Both the position numbers and the translations under genes were made by a program. From an uncultured Bacteriovoracaceae bacterium (GTDB lineage Bacteria; Bdellovibrionota; Bacteriovoracia; Bacteriovoracales; Bacteriovoracaceae): a stretch of 64,000 bases of DNA. The notes beneath the pieces are model-generated. The model made no database searches. It was not told the DNA's origin and saw only the letters and a program-made list of their open reading frames with translations. Positions 8,693 to 17,871 of this stretch are shown here, one piece after another. The stretch lies in contig CATLOT010000017.1 in assembly GCA_950054155.1 (NCBI GenBank), forward strand, positions 18,945 through 82,944. The letters are read 5' to 3'. How positions within the stretch are numbered: position 1 is the stretch's first letter; the number at the start of each line of letters is the position of its first letter.

Positions 8693-9391
8693 ATGTTGAA
8701 GACAAAGAAGGCCTTAATTGTGGGTCTTGCCTCTATATTGATGCTTGTGGGTTGTGGTTATGATCAAACCTATAAAGAAGGAGACACTAACTTCTCTAGT
8801 GCTGTGACCTCTGGTGGGGAGCCCCTTGATGATACTGAAATGGCGGTGGCCCTTAGAATTTGTTACGCCTTTCGCTCAAAGCGGACTCTCTTTCTCGCTC
8901 AAAAAGTGGAATCCAATTTTAATTTCACCTACCGCGCCTATGACTGCGATGGGAATCTTAGTGTTGAGCAGCAACTACTCAGTACGCTTAAGCAACTCTT
9001 GCCAGGTGGCCCTTTGAGTTATGAGTCCACGGGTTTCACTCTTCCTTATATGCGGGAAGTAGAAACTGATATCAGTGGTCATATGGAGAGTTTTTGCGGC
9101 GAGGTCTTTAAGGGGAATACACCTCTTGATGTGATTGAAGAAAATAATGAATACTTTGAGTATGAGTTTTTAAGTGGTCTCTACGATACTTTTATCGTTC
9201 GTATCGGCTCGTCACAAAATGTTAACGATCCTACACCTATTGTAACGCGTGTTCATCAGTATGAAGTCCTCACCAACTCTCAACCCAGCGGTGATTATAC
9301 GGGAATGGTGGTGAGAACAAGTGGCCGCACCCGTTGTGAGGCCACAGATTCTAAGTTTAAAAGATACGAGCAATCTTTTATTGCCCCCTAA
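8693..9391 (+). CDS. Predicted lipoprotein, function unknown
   Basis: Starting at the ATG at 8693 gives a textbook lipoprotein leader: MLKTKKALIVGLASILMLVG-C, lipobox LVGC with Cys at residue 21. Upstream in-frame starts (ATG at 8642, or 8609) would add a charged N-terminal stretch before the leader and are less likely, although no strong SD supports any choice. The mature ~210 residues contain a few Cys (RICYAF, YDCDG, FCGEVF, RCEAT) and no recognised domain. The 3' end overlaps the convergent acyl-CoA dehydrogenase by 14 bases. Location would be inner or outer membrane face of the periplasm; Asp is absent at +2 (Gly), so outer-membrane sorting is allowed. Confidence 0.7.
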   Translation: MLKTKKALIVGLASILMLVGCGYDQTYKEGDTNFSSAVTSGGEPLDDTEMAVALRICYAFRSKRTLFLAQKVESNFNFTYRAYDCDGNLSVEQQLLSTLKQLLPGGPLSYESTGFTLPYMREVETDISGHMESFCGEVFKGNTPLDVIEENNEYFEYEFLSGLYDTFIVRIGSSQNVNDPTPIVTRVHQYEVLTNSQPSGDYTGMVVRTSGRTRCEATDSKFKRYEQSFIAP

Positions 9392-11147
9392 TTTCCCAAT
9401 CCTTATAAATTGCTTCAAGGCGTGGTTCTATCAGGCGGTGATAGCGCATAAAGAGATCACTTCGAGTCGAATCTTTATTGGCATGATCACAGAGAACTCT
9501 CAGGGTTTCTGTGTAGCTTAAGGCCCAGCAAAGAGTTTCAGCGTGAGTCATCAACTCTTCAAATCTTTCCTCTTGTTGCCATTTCTTAGGATCAAAAACA
9601 TCTTTCCAAGCTTCGGGTTTTAGACACCCGATAACAAGACTAACAAGGTTCTTTTTAAAACGGTAGTGAACGGCCTTGTACTGAGAAGACCATTCATTGT
9701 CGCCATTAATAAGGGCCGTAGTGGGGTGCTTAAAGAACATCCCTGAGAAAAACTTCTTAGGATCTTTCATGACATATTTTAGGGTATCTTTAAGGGCCAT
9801 AAGCGCTTGAATCTGACTTGTCCCTTCGTAAAGTAAAGGCCCGAAGGAGTCGCGGTGATAGCGTTCAACAGGGTATTCCTTAATAAAGCCATAACCTCCA
9901 AGCACCTGAACGGCCTTCTTAGAGAGGTCGGTGTAGGCCTCAGTGGCGTAGAACTTAACGAGAGGAGTCCTCTTTCTTGTCCACATGGAAGCTTCATCGT
10001 AGAGCTTCTTCTCTTCATCACTAAGATCACAGCCCGTGTGAACTTTTTTGTTATCAAGCTTTAAATAGATGTCAAACCAACTCATGGTATCTGCTAAGAG
10101 GGCACGGATGGCATCTCTCTCTGTGGCATAGTCTTCTAGATTTCTCTTCATTAAAGGAAGTTCTGTGAGAGGTTTGCCAAAGGCAACACGCTCTTTTGCA
10201 TAATTTTCAGCGTAATCAAGAGACTCTTCTATTCCACCAAGGGCCTGAATACCGACGAGAATACGGGCTTCATTCATAAGGTGAAGCATATACTTAAAGC
10301 CTTCACCTTGAACTCCAACAAGTTCGCCAATCGTATCCTCATAGGTTACGACAGTGGTAAAAGAGCCGTGCATTCCCATTTTCTCTTCTGCTTTATCAAC
10401 GACAAAATTAGCTCCCTCTTTACCAGGATGATCCTGGCGTACAAAGAACATGGAGATACCATCCAAAGTATCGGGATCGCCCTTGACCTTTGCAAGCACA
10501 AAGGCGAGTCCACCCCCGCCATTGGTGATAAAGATTTTTTGGCCATTAAGAAGGTAAGTGCCATCCTCTTGAAGAGTGGCACTTGTTTTCATCGCTGAAA
10601 GATCGCTACCACATTCGGGTTCTGTAAGGTTCATTGAACCTGATATTTTTCCTTCAATGATTTGCGGAACATATTGATCGGCCACTTCCTTTGGACAATA
10701 GCGAATAAGCATTTCACCGAGGGAAGTGTAAAAACCTAAGAGGGTAGAAGTACACATACAGCTGCGTGAAAGGAGGTTTTGGCTCATCATATAGACGGCA
10801 TTAGGAAGCTCCATTCCGCCATACTCTTGAGGAAGAGTGATGCCATAGACCTGAAGCTCACGCGCTTCCTTGACCATGCGCTCAAGGGCTTCACTATTGA
10901 TGGTGCGACCGTTTTCTACTTTTCCAGCCCCTTGCTCATCAAGGAGTTGGCCTATTTCTCTAACACTAGTACCGGCCCATTCACCAACACCACCTAAAAT
11001 CTCTTTAAGAAAAGATTTTACTTCCTCTTCGGTTTCAAGACCGTCCACTGTGGGGTAGTGCGGATAATAAAGAGGAAGAATGCGCTTCCAGTCAATGGCG
11101 TTATCAAACATCCACTGCCATTCACTTGAGTCAGAGAAATAGTTCAT
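9378..11147 (-). CDS. Acyl-CoA dehydrogenase
   Basis: 589 residues, the long form of the family with a C-terminal extension of ~130 residues beyond the catalytic core. ACAD blocks seen: TEPECGSDLSAMKTSA (~173-188, FAD/substrate binding), GQKIFITNGGGG (~198-209), and the catalytic glutamate in YEGTSQIQALMALK (~455). QVLGGYGFIKEYPVERYHRD is the second signature. It oxidises an acyl-CoA to the 2-enoyl-CoA in fatty-acid breakdown using FAD and an electron-transfer flavoprotein. Downstream of proA on the same strand, but the intervening hairpin at 11148-11181 may separate or regulate it. The chain length it prefers cannot be read from sequence. Confidence 0.9.
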   Translation of the reverse strand: MNYFSDSSEWQWMFDNAIDWKRILPLYYPHYPTVDGLETEEEVKSFLKEILGGVGEWAGTSVREIGQLLDEQGAGKVENGRTINSEALERMVKEARELQVYGITLPQEYGGMELPNAVYMMSQNLLSRSCMCTSTLLGFYTSLGEMLIRYCPKEVADQYVPQIIEGKISGSMNLTEPECGSDLSAMKTSATLQEDGTYLLNGQKIFITNGGGGLAFVLAKVKGDPDTLDGISMFFVRQDHPGKEGANFVVDKAEEKMGMHGSFTTVVTYEDTIGELVGVQGEGFKYMLHLMNEARILVGIQALGGIEESLDYAENYAKERVAFGKPLTELPLMKRNLEDYATERDAIRALLADTMSWFDIYLKLDNKKVHTGCDLSDEEKKLYDEASMWTRKRTPLVKFYATEAYTDLSKKAVQVLGGYGFIKEYPVERYHRDSFGPLLYEGTSQIQALMALKDTLKYVMKDPKKFFSGMFFKHPTTALINGDNEWSSQYKAVHYRFKKNLVSLVIGCLKPEAWKDVFDPKKWQQEERFEELMTHAETLCWALSYTETLRVLCDHANKDSTRSDLFMRYHRLIEPRLEAIYKDWEIRGQ

Positions 11148-11181
11148 AAAGGGGGCTCCTTATTAAAAATTAAGCCCCTTT
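11148..11181 (-). promoter_or_regulatory. Hairpin between proA and acyl-CoA dehydrogenase overlapping the SD
   Basis: On the leftward mRNA an arm AAAGGGGCT is followed, after a T/A-rich loop, by AGCCCCCTTT directly before the ATG at 11147. The SD AAGGAG lies at the loop/arm junction, its last two bases being in the stem. The structure could act as a weak proA terminator or could mask the ribosome site of the dehydrogenase. Confidence 0.4.
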
Positions 11182-11184
11182 ATT

Positions 11185-12417
11185 TTAGCGGGTATGGCCG
11201 TTGCCTACAACAACATAGCGCGCAGTGGTCATTTGCTCCGCTCCCATGGGCCCATAAGCGTGGATCTTAGTTGTTGAGATACCTAGTTCAGCCCCAAGAC
11301 CGAGCTGACCTCCATCATTAAAGCGAGTTGAAGCATTAACCATAATGCAACTCGCATCAACTCTTGAAAGGAATTGATCGATGGCCTCTTGATTACGACT
11401 GACAATGGCCTCAGTATGGTGGGAGCCATACTGGTCAATATGCTCAATGGCCTCTTCTAGATTAGAGACTGTCTTAATGGAGAGGATATTATCGAGGTAT
11501 TCGGTTGCCCAATCTTCTGGCGAGGCAAGAGTGACTTCACTTTCGCCGTCTTTGAACTTTTCATCAGCGATAAGCCTTGTTTCTTTTTCTTTAAAGCGGC
11601 TTATAAGCTCGCTCTTTACAGTGGAGAGAAGGTCATCATGAATGAGAAGGGTTTCAATGGCATTACAGACCCCTGGTCGCTGAGCCTTAGCATTAAGGGC
11701 CAGATCAATGGCCATTTGAGGATCGGCATCTTTATCAAGATACATATGGCAAAGCCCCTGAAAGTGAGCGATAACTGGCATTTTGGCATTCTTGGTAACG
11801 TACTCAATGAGACGATGACCTCCCCTTGGGATCACCACATCGATAAACTCCTCCAGCTCAAGAAGATCATTAATAACCTCGCGTTGATCACTCGCTAGAA
11901 CTTGGACACTCTCCTTGGGAACTAAGTCCTTGATCGATTCTTGAATAATATTTCCAAGAATTTCATTGGTGTGCTTTGCTTCTTTTCCACCTTTTAAGAC
12001 AATGGCGTTGGAACTCTTTAGGGCAAGGGCTGCGCAGTCTACGACCACATTGGGACGACTTTCAAAGATCATAAGGATGACACCTAGAGGGATGCGCTGT
12101 TTTTTGACAATCATGCCGGCTTCATTCTCTTTTTCATCGTATGTCGTGCCGACGATTTCTTCCTGATCTCGCACCGAGAGCACGCCTTCAACCATGGCCT
12201 CAATGCGAGGGGAGTCTAATTTGAGACGATCCAGCATCGCTTTATTGAGGTCATTTTCAAGGGCTAGTTTGAGATCTTTATGATTTTCTTCTTCAATGCG
12301 ATCTTTATTTTTTAAGATATCTTCGGCCATCTTGGTGAGCACATCATAGCGCTTCTTCTTATTAAGGGCTGCTAAAGACTTTGATGCTTTTTTGGCGTTC
12401 TTAGCTAATTCTTTCAT
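11185..12417 (-). CDS. proA: Glutamate-5-semialdehyde (gamma-glutamyl phosphate) reductase
   Basis: 410 residues, normal ProA length. The catalytic cysteine is in QRPGVCNAIETLLIH (~256), and the family blocks IPLGVILMIFESRPNVVVDCA (split here as IPLGVILMIF and SRPNVVVD, ~112-127) and IPRGGHRLIEYVTK are present, as is the C-terminal FNDGGQLGLGAELGISTTKIHA region. It reduces gamma-glutamyl phosphate with NADPH, the second step to proline. It overlaps the end of proB by 17 bases, so the two are translated from one mRNA. Confidence 0.96.
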   Translation of the reverse strand: MKELAKNAKKASKSLAALNKKKRYDVLTKMAEDILKNKDRIEEENHKDLKLALENDLNKAMLDRLKLDSPRIEAMVEGVLSVRDQEEIVGTTYDEKENEAGMIVKKQRIPLGVILMIFESRPNVVVDCAALALKSSNAIVLKGGKEAKHTNEILGNIIQESIKDLVPKESVQVLASDQREVINDLLELEEFIDVVIPRGGHRLIEYVTKNAKMPVIAHFQGLCHMYLDKDADPQMAIDLALNAKAQRPGVCNAIETLLIHDDLLSTVKSELISRFKEKETRLIADEKFKDGESEVTLASPEDWATEYLDNILSIKTVSNLEEAIEHIDQYGSHHTEAIVSRNQEAIDQFLSRVDASCIMVNASTRFNDGGQLGLGAELGISTTKIHAYGPMGAEQMTTARYVVVGNGHTR

Positions 12418-13561
12418 TACTATTTTCCTTTATTTCTGTATTTTCGTTAATGACGAGATTATTGGTTTGCACCACCTCTAAGCTTGTGCGAAAACCGAGA
12501 ACTTCCTCGATATCATCGCTATGGCGCTGTTTAATAAGATTAATTTCTTCAGAGTCATACTCACAAATTCCACTGGCAAATTCACGATCACCAAAAACGA
12601 TATCAACGCTATCGCCACGGAAGAATGATCCTTGGACTTCTAAGATGCCCTTGGCAAAGAGTGACTTTCCCCGAAGAAGGGCCCTATAGGCACCTTCATC
12701 AACCCTGATAAAACAATTTGGTTTCTTAGTGGAGAGAAGCCAAGCTTTCTTTAGCTCAGGATTAAAGTGGTTCTTAGGGGAGAAGTATGTCCCGACTTGT
12801 TGGGTGAGAGGATCGATAATAAAGCGCTCTTTGTCTTTGGAACTTAAGATAGCCTTGATTCCTAGAGGTGTTACTTTACTGATCGCGTGGATTTTAGAGG
12901 ACATTCCCCCGCGGCCAAAACTCGTTTTAGTTGTCATATCAACATTGGCCAATTCATCACCAAAGTCGACTTTTTTGATAAAGTTTGCATCGGGATCGGC
13001 GGGGTCACGATCATAGAGACCATTGGCACTGGTGATAACTAAGAGAGCATCTGCTCCCACCATTTGCGCCGTTTGGGCGGCTAGGTGATCATTATCGCCC
13101 ACAGTATTTCGGTTATAAGAGATGGAATCGTTCTCGTTAAGGATAGGAACAATATTATTTTTGAGGAGAACTTCAATAGTTTGCTTGGCCTGTAAAAAGC
13201 GCTCTCTATTTCTAAAGTCATCATGAGTGAGAAGGATTTGAGAGCAAATTCCTTCATTTTCTTCAAAGAGTGTGGAGTAGATATTGATGAGAATAGGCTG
13301 ACCGATGGAACTTGCACTTTGCTGGAGGTCGACTCCTGAATCTTTTGGGATATGCTCCTTGAGATAGGTTTTTCCGAGACTAACACTTCCTGAGCTGACA
13401 ATGATAACCTCGATACCACTTTCTTGCAGGGCTACAATATCTTCGACGAGAATGCGCAATTTTCGCCGATCACAGCGGCCAGATTCTTTAATAACTACAT
13501 TACTACCGACTTTTACAACCAGCCTCTTGACGCCGGAGAGTTCCGGTCTTAGTGAGATCAT
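12401..13561 (-). CDS. proB: Glutamate 5-kinase with C-terminal PUA domain
   Basis: 386 residues. The amino-acid-kinase domain (~1-260) contains VVKVGSNVVI at the start, IVSSGSVSLG (~56), ILNENDSIS (~140, substrate binding) and GRGGMSSKIHAI (~217). A PUA domain follows (~285-365: DEGAYRALLRGKSLFAKGIL and RGDSVDIV). It phosphorylates glutamate as the committed, proline-inhibited step. The PUA domain is normal for the long enterobacterial form. About 20 extra residues follow the PUA domain (VQTNNLVINENTEIKEN), low-complexity and overlapping the proA start. Confidence 0.96.
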   Translation of the reverse strand: MISLRPELSGVKRLVVKVGSNVVIKESGRCDRRKLRILVEDIVALQESGIEVIIVSSGSVSLGKTYLKEHIPKDSGVDLQQSASSIGQPILINIYSTLFEENEGICSQILLTHDDFRNRERFLQAKQTIEVLLKNNIVPILNENDSISYNRNTVGDNDHLAAQTAQMVGADALLVITSANGLYDRDPADPDANFIKKVDFGDELANVDMTTKTSFGRGGMSSKIHAISKVTPLGIKAILSSKDKERFIIDPLTQQVGTYFSPKNHFNPELKKAWLLSTKKPNCFIRVDEGAYRALLRGKSLFAKGILEVQGSFFRGDSVDIVFGDREFASGICEYDSEEINLIKQRHSDDIEEVLGFRTSLEVVQTNNLVINENTEIKENSNERIS

Positions 13562-13736
13562 TCTTATAAACCTTGGGGAAAGAATACTTTTTTCTTACCA
13601 TACAGGAGCTCTTGGAAACTTGGAGGGGAAAGTCTTTGAGTTAGGTCTTTACGAACTTTGAAAACTTAGTTTATTGGGTGTGTAAGTGATGCCTAAGATC
13701 TTGTCCACAAGAATCCCAGGCGCTAAGATAAGCACC

Positions 13737-13907
13737 ATGGAAAAAAATCAAGTATTGGACCCTCTCGGGCTCTTTGAGTGGAGAGACGGCCAAAAAGACT
13801 TTTCTCGTTGTCATATGGCCTTGGATCTTCTCAATGGGCTCTCTAGTGAAGAACTAGGTCCTCTTTCTGATGAGGAAGTCCAAACTGAAGCGCCCACTGC
13901 CCAGTAA
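13737..13907 (+). CDS. Small hypothetical protein (about 56 aa)
   Basis: A short acidic frame starting MEKNQVLDPLGLFEWRDGQK and ending in EEVQTEAPTAQ. An alternative start is GTG at 13686, giving 73 residues. No clear SD precedes either start. It overlaps the convergent doxX gene by 54 bases, which weakens the case. The acidic, Leu-rich middle (MALDLLNGLSSEELGPLSDE) looks protein-like. No family recognised. Confidence 0.3.
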   Translation: MEKNQVLDPLGLFEWRDGQKDFSRCHMALDLLNGLSSEELGPLSDEEVQTEAPTAQ

Positions 13908-14237
13908 GGCAATCGCGATATAGGCCATCATATAAATGAATGACATTTCTCTCTTCGCCCAGGGATGATTACCGTGGACCAAAAAGAAGGCCACAAACAT
14001 GGTGACAATGAGCGGTAGGCTCACCCAGCGAGTAAAGAGTCCAAGAGCGACTAAGAGGGCGCAAAGAACCTCTGCAAAGATAGCAAGACCCAAGGATAAG
14101 CTATTTCCAATCCCTAGGGGATCAGGAAAGGTATTCATAGACTGACTAAAATTAGCGAGTTTAGGCCATCCATGAGCGAGGAGCATAGTCGCCCCAAATC
14201 CGATTCTCAAAATTAACTTACCAAAATCATTGGGCAT
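13854..14237 (-). CDS. DoxX family integral membrane protein
   Basis: 127 residues with four hydrophobic helices. The N-terminal LILRIGFGATMLLAHGWPKL (~7-26) is the DoxX signature: a helix ending in HGxxKL. LGLAIFAEVLCALLVALGLF and VTMFVAFFLVHG follow. The SD is AAGGAAG seven bases before the ATG. DoxX proteins are small inner-membrane proteins linked to sulfur or redox metabolism, but this one has no informative neighbours, so no reaction is assigned. Confidence 0.85.
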   Translation of the reverse strand: MPNDFGKLILRIGFGATMLLAHGWPKLANFSQSMNTFPDPLGIGNSLSLGLAIFAEVLCALLVALGLFTRWVSLPLIVTMFVAFFLVHGNHPWAKREMSFIYMMAYIAIALLGSGRFSLDFLIRKRT

Positions 14238-14329
14238 ACTTCTTCCTTTTTCATCAGTTTCTGTGAAATTGTACTTAAAAGCTTGATTGAAGACAACAAA
14301 ATGCCGAAATGCCTAAGGAGATGGTGGGG

Positions 14330-16372
14330 ATGTCCCACCCCATTTTTGGGGATTTTTTGAAGGCTTTTACCTTAGTTGTCTTTTTCTTTTCTTTTTCGGC
14401 CATGGCCGATCTCGATACGATACTTAAACTTACTGAGGACGTAAGAGACTTTGTTGTTGAGATGGAAGAACTTGATGAGCAAGAAGAATTTGTCCTCACA
14501 GAAGAGAGAGCTGATACGATTTATAATCTTCAAAAACTTGATCTAGAAACCAGTGAAATCGTCGCAACAAGAGGTCTAGAAGCACAGGCCGACTCTCCTT
14601 GTTTTGAGAGTGGACTCATCAGTAGTGAAATCGCAAAGAGAATCAAAGGGAGGAAATTCAAAATTTATTTTACCGGTACTTTTAGTGATGGTTCTGATCT
14701 TGGACTTAAGCCAGGCTTTTCTGGAAAATACAACTACTCAAAATATATGAATTCCCTTACAGCGAGTGGTACTCCGGCAGGAGATATAAATACCATTAAT
14801 AAGCTTGAAAATAAATATCTCATGGAAAACCCTACAGACGATTGGCAAAACTTAAGTACAATTGAAAGAGGAAATCTTCTCCAGGCCTTCGCAGCAGAGC
14901 GTGTTGGGGAAGATGTTAGTGCTGGACTCATCCTTAGTGAGTACGCCATTAAAGAGATGACAAGAGATCCCAGAAACTGGAAGAATTCTCTAAATGAAAT
15001 AAAGAATCACTTAAGCTTTGAAGAGAAGTTAAAAATTGCAAGTCACTTTGGTGGCCGTTTTAGTGATAACTATAATACAGATCGTGCGAACGGGGTGGGG
15101 GATCGCGCTGATGGTATCGTTAGCATTGAAGAGATGCTCGAAAGTGTAAGAGATAATACTCCTGGTGGAGTTTGTCGTGATGTAAGTCAAGCTCAGAGCC
15201 TTATACTTCAAGAATTAGGAGTAAGTAAGGATAATATTTATCAAGCTTCATACAGAACTGCGACAGGAGGTCATGTAACGACTGTTGTGAGAGACCCTGC
15301 TGATCCTAAACGAATTATAAAAATTAACTATGATTATATGGAGACTACAGATGATAGAAATGGAGGAGCAGCCTTAACTCGCAATGATACAATGCCAGAG
15401 TTTGGGATTAATTATCGTATATATGATGCTGATGGAAAACCAGCTACCTACGTCCCAACAGAGCTTGGTGCCGTTTTAAAAGACGTCACTGGCGGACGCT
15501 CTTTAAAAGATGGTCTCACTCAAAACCATAGCCTCCAACGAGTTTACGTAGATACGCCAATAGGTGTGGGAACTGCCTTTACAGGGACGACGTCAAGTGG
15601 CGATAACATTGTAGGTGTTGCAATCTCTAAGCGCTCTCAAGAAAGAAGATCAAATGGACTTGAATACGGTATTGCCATTGCCAAAAGAGACGGTCAAAGA
15701 TCAAATGTAAAAGTAAGTGAAACGGCACTTTATGGCACCTTAAAATATACCTATAATTCTCCAAGAATTGAGAAAGGTCCCTTTAGTTTAGGGATGCATG
15801 GTGGAATGCAAAGTGATATTATCATAGGTAAAAATCGTAACGAATACAGTTGGGGAACAGTCGTTGAGGGTACGAATGCCGACGTGATGACGACAACCTT
15901 TGTTGGAGTTAATGCCGACTATGAAAGTAATGATGGCCGCACCAGAGTTAATACGGATATTACTCTCGATGGTTTTGTCAGTCACAAGAATGAACAAGAA
16001 GGGCCTGATAGTGGCTTCACTATTGCTCCTAATCAAATCACCTGGAGCACAGCCGTTCAACATGAGGTGAGTGATGATATGCTTGTCATGGGAGAGTCAG
16101 CCATACTCTTAAGAGAGATGGGAAATAGTGCCGTTTTTAAAGCAGGTCTCCTTGACCAAAAACGTGATCTTGTGGGGACGATTAGTTACCAAACGCCTCT
16201 GGATGATGTTCCTTCATTTATGCCAGTCAGCAGTGAAGCGATAGGCATTGGTGTTGTAAAGAAATTAAAAAAGCCTGGTCGAAAAGTTAATGGTAGCTTT
16301 GAGCTTAGTTATGAACGTGACCTCGATTATGATAGAAATCAATTTAATGCAAATTTTGGCTTTAAATGGTAA
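14330..16372 (+). CDS. Secreted protein with transglutaminase-like core and C-terminal beta-barrel-like region
   Basis: About 680 residues. The start at 14330 is favoured because AAGGAG (14315-14320) sits nine bases upstream; starts at 14309 and 14321 are possible. A signal peptide covers the first ~25 residues (FTLVVFFFSFSAMA). The middle holds GGVCRDVSQAQSLILQELG (Cys ~282) followed ~33 residues later by TATGGHVTTVVRDP (His ~315) and then KINYDY (Asn/Asp ~333-335), the spacing and context of a transglutaminase-like Cys-His-Asp/Asn site. From ~390 the sequence turns into repeated beta-strand patterns (GLEYGIAIAKRDGQ, LKYTYNSPRI, ELSYERDLDYDR) and ends in QFNANFGFKW, a terminal aromatic as in outer-membrane barrels. 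It may be an outer-membrane-anchored amidase, protease or crosslinker. No described family with this layout is known to me. Confidence 0.7.
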   Translation: MSHPIFGDFLKAFTLVVFFFSFSAMADLDTILKLTEDVRDFVVEMEELDEQEEFVLTEERADTIYNLQKLDLETSEIVATRGLEAQADSPCFESGLISSEIAKRIKGRKFKIYFTGTFSDGSDLGLKPGFSGKYNYSKYMNSLTASGTPAGDINTINKLENKYLMENPTDDWQNLSTIERGNLLQAFAAERVGEDVSAGLILSEYAIKEMTRDPRNWKNSLNEIKNHLSFEEKLKIASHFGGRFSDNYNTDRANGVGDRADGIVSIEEMLESVRDNTPGGVCRDVSQAQSLILQELGVSKDNIYQASYRTATGGHVTTVVRDPADPKRIIKINYDYMETTDDRNGGAALTRNDTMPEFGINYRIYDADGKPATYVPTELGAVLKDVTGGRSLKDGLTQNHSLQRVYVDTPIGVGTAFTGTTSSGDNIVGVAISKRSQERRSNGLEYGIAIAKRDGQRSNVKVSETALYGTLKYTYNSPRIEKGPFSLGMHGGMQSDIIIGKNRNEYSWGTVVEGTNADVMTTTFVGVNADYESNDGRTRVNTDITLDGFVSHKNEQEGPDSGFTIAPNQITWSTAVQHEVSDDMLVMGESAILLREMGNSAVFKAGLLDQKRDLVGTISYQTPLDDVPSFMPVSSEAIGIGVVKKLKKPGRKVNGSFELSYERDLDYDRNQFNANFGFKW

Positions 16373-16478
16373 TCCTGAGCTTTATTGCGTGGCATATAGC
16401 TTATCTGTGGAGTAATAGGTGTTTTTTTAGTTCGATATTTTCCTTAATTTTATAGAAAAAAGGTCCGATAAAGAACCT

Positions 16479-16991
16479 ATGAAAACAATCAGAAATATCA
16501 CACTCCTTTTTGCCTTTCTTAATTGCAGCCATGGTTTAGCTTACGATAGTGTTATAGTAAGCCAAATTGAAGATAGCTCAGACTTTAAAAGCTTTTATAA
16601 AAAAAGATGGAATGAGCTCCATAGTAGTAAAACAAAGTCTCCTTTGGAGCAATGTATCCATGATCAATATGAAAGAATAGATCCTAACACTTCTTATGGG
16701 CGTCCTCCAAAAAATGAATTTATAGCAGCTCGTTTCAAAGACTATCGCGGTAGGACCTATAAAGGCCCCTTCGTTATGACCCCCTTACAAGCCTGCATTA
16801 GGTATCACTACCTAAGTGAAAAGTGTAGTGATCACCATGACCAATCAGTCATTTGCAATGGTGAGGTTTTTACTCATACAGGTCAGGACTCGTACACCCC
16901 TAAAAAATCTATTAATACAGGCAACACTCAAAAAGATTATTTACAAGACTCAACAATTAACAATGCGGTTTTAAAAGCGTTAGGGCACTAA
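16479..16991 (+). CDS. Secreted hypothetical protein (170 aa)
   Basis: A signal peptide (MKTIRNITLLFAFLNCSHGLA-Y) precedes a ~149-residue mature protein with four cysteines (EQCIHD, QACIRY, SEKCSD, VICNG) that could form two disulfides in the periplasm. No domain recognised. SD is weak (AAAGAACCT). It lies in an AT-richer patch next to another secreted orphan and an integrase remnant, so it may have come in by transfer. Confidence 0.6.
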   Translation: MKTIRNITLLFAFLNCSHGLAYDSVIVSQIEDSSDFKSFYKKRWNELHSSKTKSPLEQCIHDQYERIDPNTSYGRPPKNEFIAARFKDYRGRTYKGPFVMTPLQACIRYHYLSEKCSDHHDQSVICNGEVFTHTGQDSYTPKKSINTGNTQKDYLQDSTINNAVLKALGH

Positions 16992-17042
16992 TCCATAACG
17001 ACTTTGATTCACCCCTGATTAATGAAATAGAGAGGAATATCA

Positions 17043-17597
17043 ATGATCTCAAAAAGAACATTTATAGTATTTTGTACAATTTTTTCATACTTCTCTTTTG
17101 CGAATATAGTACAAATTAAGCAGAGTTATAAGGAAAGTCCAATAGAGGCAAGTCTCAGTCTACAGAAAGAAAAAGATTCTGATGAAAAATTTATTTTGCT
17201 TTTTAAAATAGACAACATTATCGGTGAGAGGGCCCACTTTTCCTCCAAGTTCAAATTTGGAGAGAAGGATCAGAAAAGGCACTTAGATTATATAAAACAG
17301 TTCCAGAATTCAAATAATGGTCTTAATTACCGATTTCTATATTATGAACCAGGTGGCCTCTATCACTCTAGCAGATATTGGCTAAGCAAATTAAAAAATA
17401 AACAGCACAATTTGTTAGGAGACTTTGATCTCGAGAGAATTAGAGGAATTCCAGATGGATGTCCCGATGTTACTCAAGATGATGTAAGAAAATGGACGAT
17501 AAAGTATAAAGAGTGGCTAGACAACTATCCAACCCATCCAAAGGTCAAGAAAGTGAAGTTAATAATTAAACATTTAAAACCCAGTCAAGGTTGTTAA
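17043..17597 (+). CDS. Secreted hypothetical protein (184 aa)
   Basis: Starts at an ATG preceded by GAGAGGAATATCA. The leader MISKRTFIVFCTIFSYFSFA-N is a signal peptide. The mature part is Lys-rich and hydrophilic with two cysteines (GIPDGCPDV and the C-terminal SQGC). No family recognised. It is AT-rich and follows the orphan at 16479 by 51 bases, so the pair may be co-transcribed; the shared accessory setting is the only hint to function. Confidence 0.6.
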   Translation: MISKRTFIVFCTIFSYFSFANIVQIKQSYKESPIEASLSLQKEKDSDEKFILLFKIDNIIGERAHFSSKFKFGEKDQKRHLDYIKQFQNSNNGLNYRFLYYEPGGLYHSSRYWLSKLKNKQHNLLGDFDLERIRGIPDGCPDVTQDDVRKWTIKYKEWLDNYPTHPKVKKVKLIIKHLKPSQGC

Positions 17598-17736
17598 GTT
17601 TTGTTTAAAAACACTTGGTCATTGAGTTGAGAATTCCTTTAAAATCTCAGCTCAAATGACTGTACAGGCGGGCTCACGAGTATAAATAAGCTACTGGGAA
17701 TTTTTTCTTACAGAGAAGAGGATTCATTAGCTTTAA

Positions 17737-17871
17737 ATATTGGGACTTGTTTCGAAAACAGGTTTATTGTGCCTTAATGCACTTAGGAAAATATTAGGAC
17801 ATAAGAAAATAAGTACAACACAAGTTTACGCAGACATTTTTGAAACAAAGGGAAAAGAGTACGTTGACTAA
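17737..17871 (+). pseudogene. C-terminal remnant of a tyrosine recombinase (integrase)
   Basis: A 44-codon open stretch ends in RKILGHKKISTTQVYADI plus FETKGKEYVD and a stop. The motif LGHxxISTTQxYA is the last part of tyrosine recombinases, holding the His/Trp-position histidine and the nucleophilic tyrosine. There is a stop in frame just upstream (17734) and no other part of the gene nearby, so it is a decayed fragment. Apart from this the 437-base gap 17598-18034 holds only two nearby GGTACC sites (around 17890) and no gene. It marks a past integration event in this accessory patch. Confidence 0.75.
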
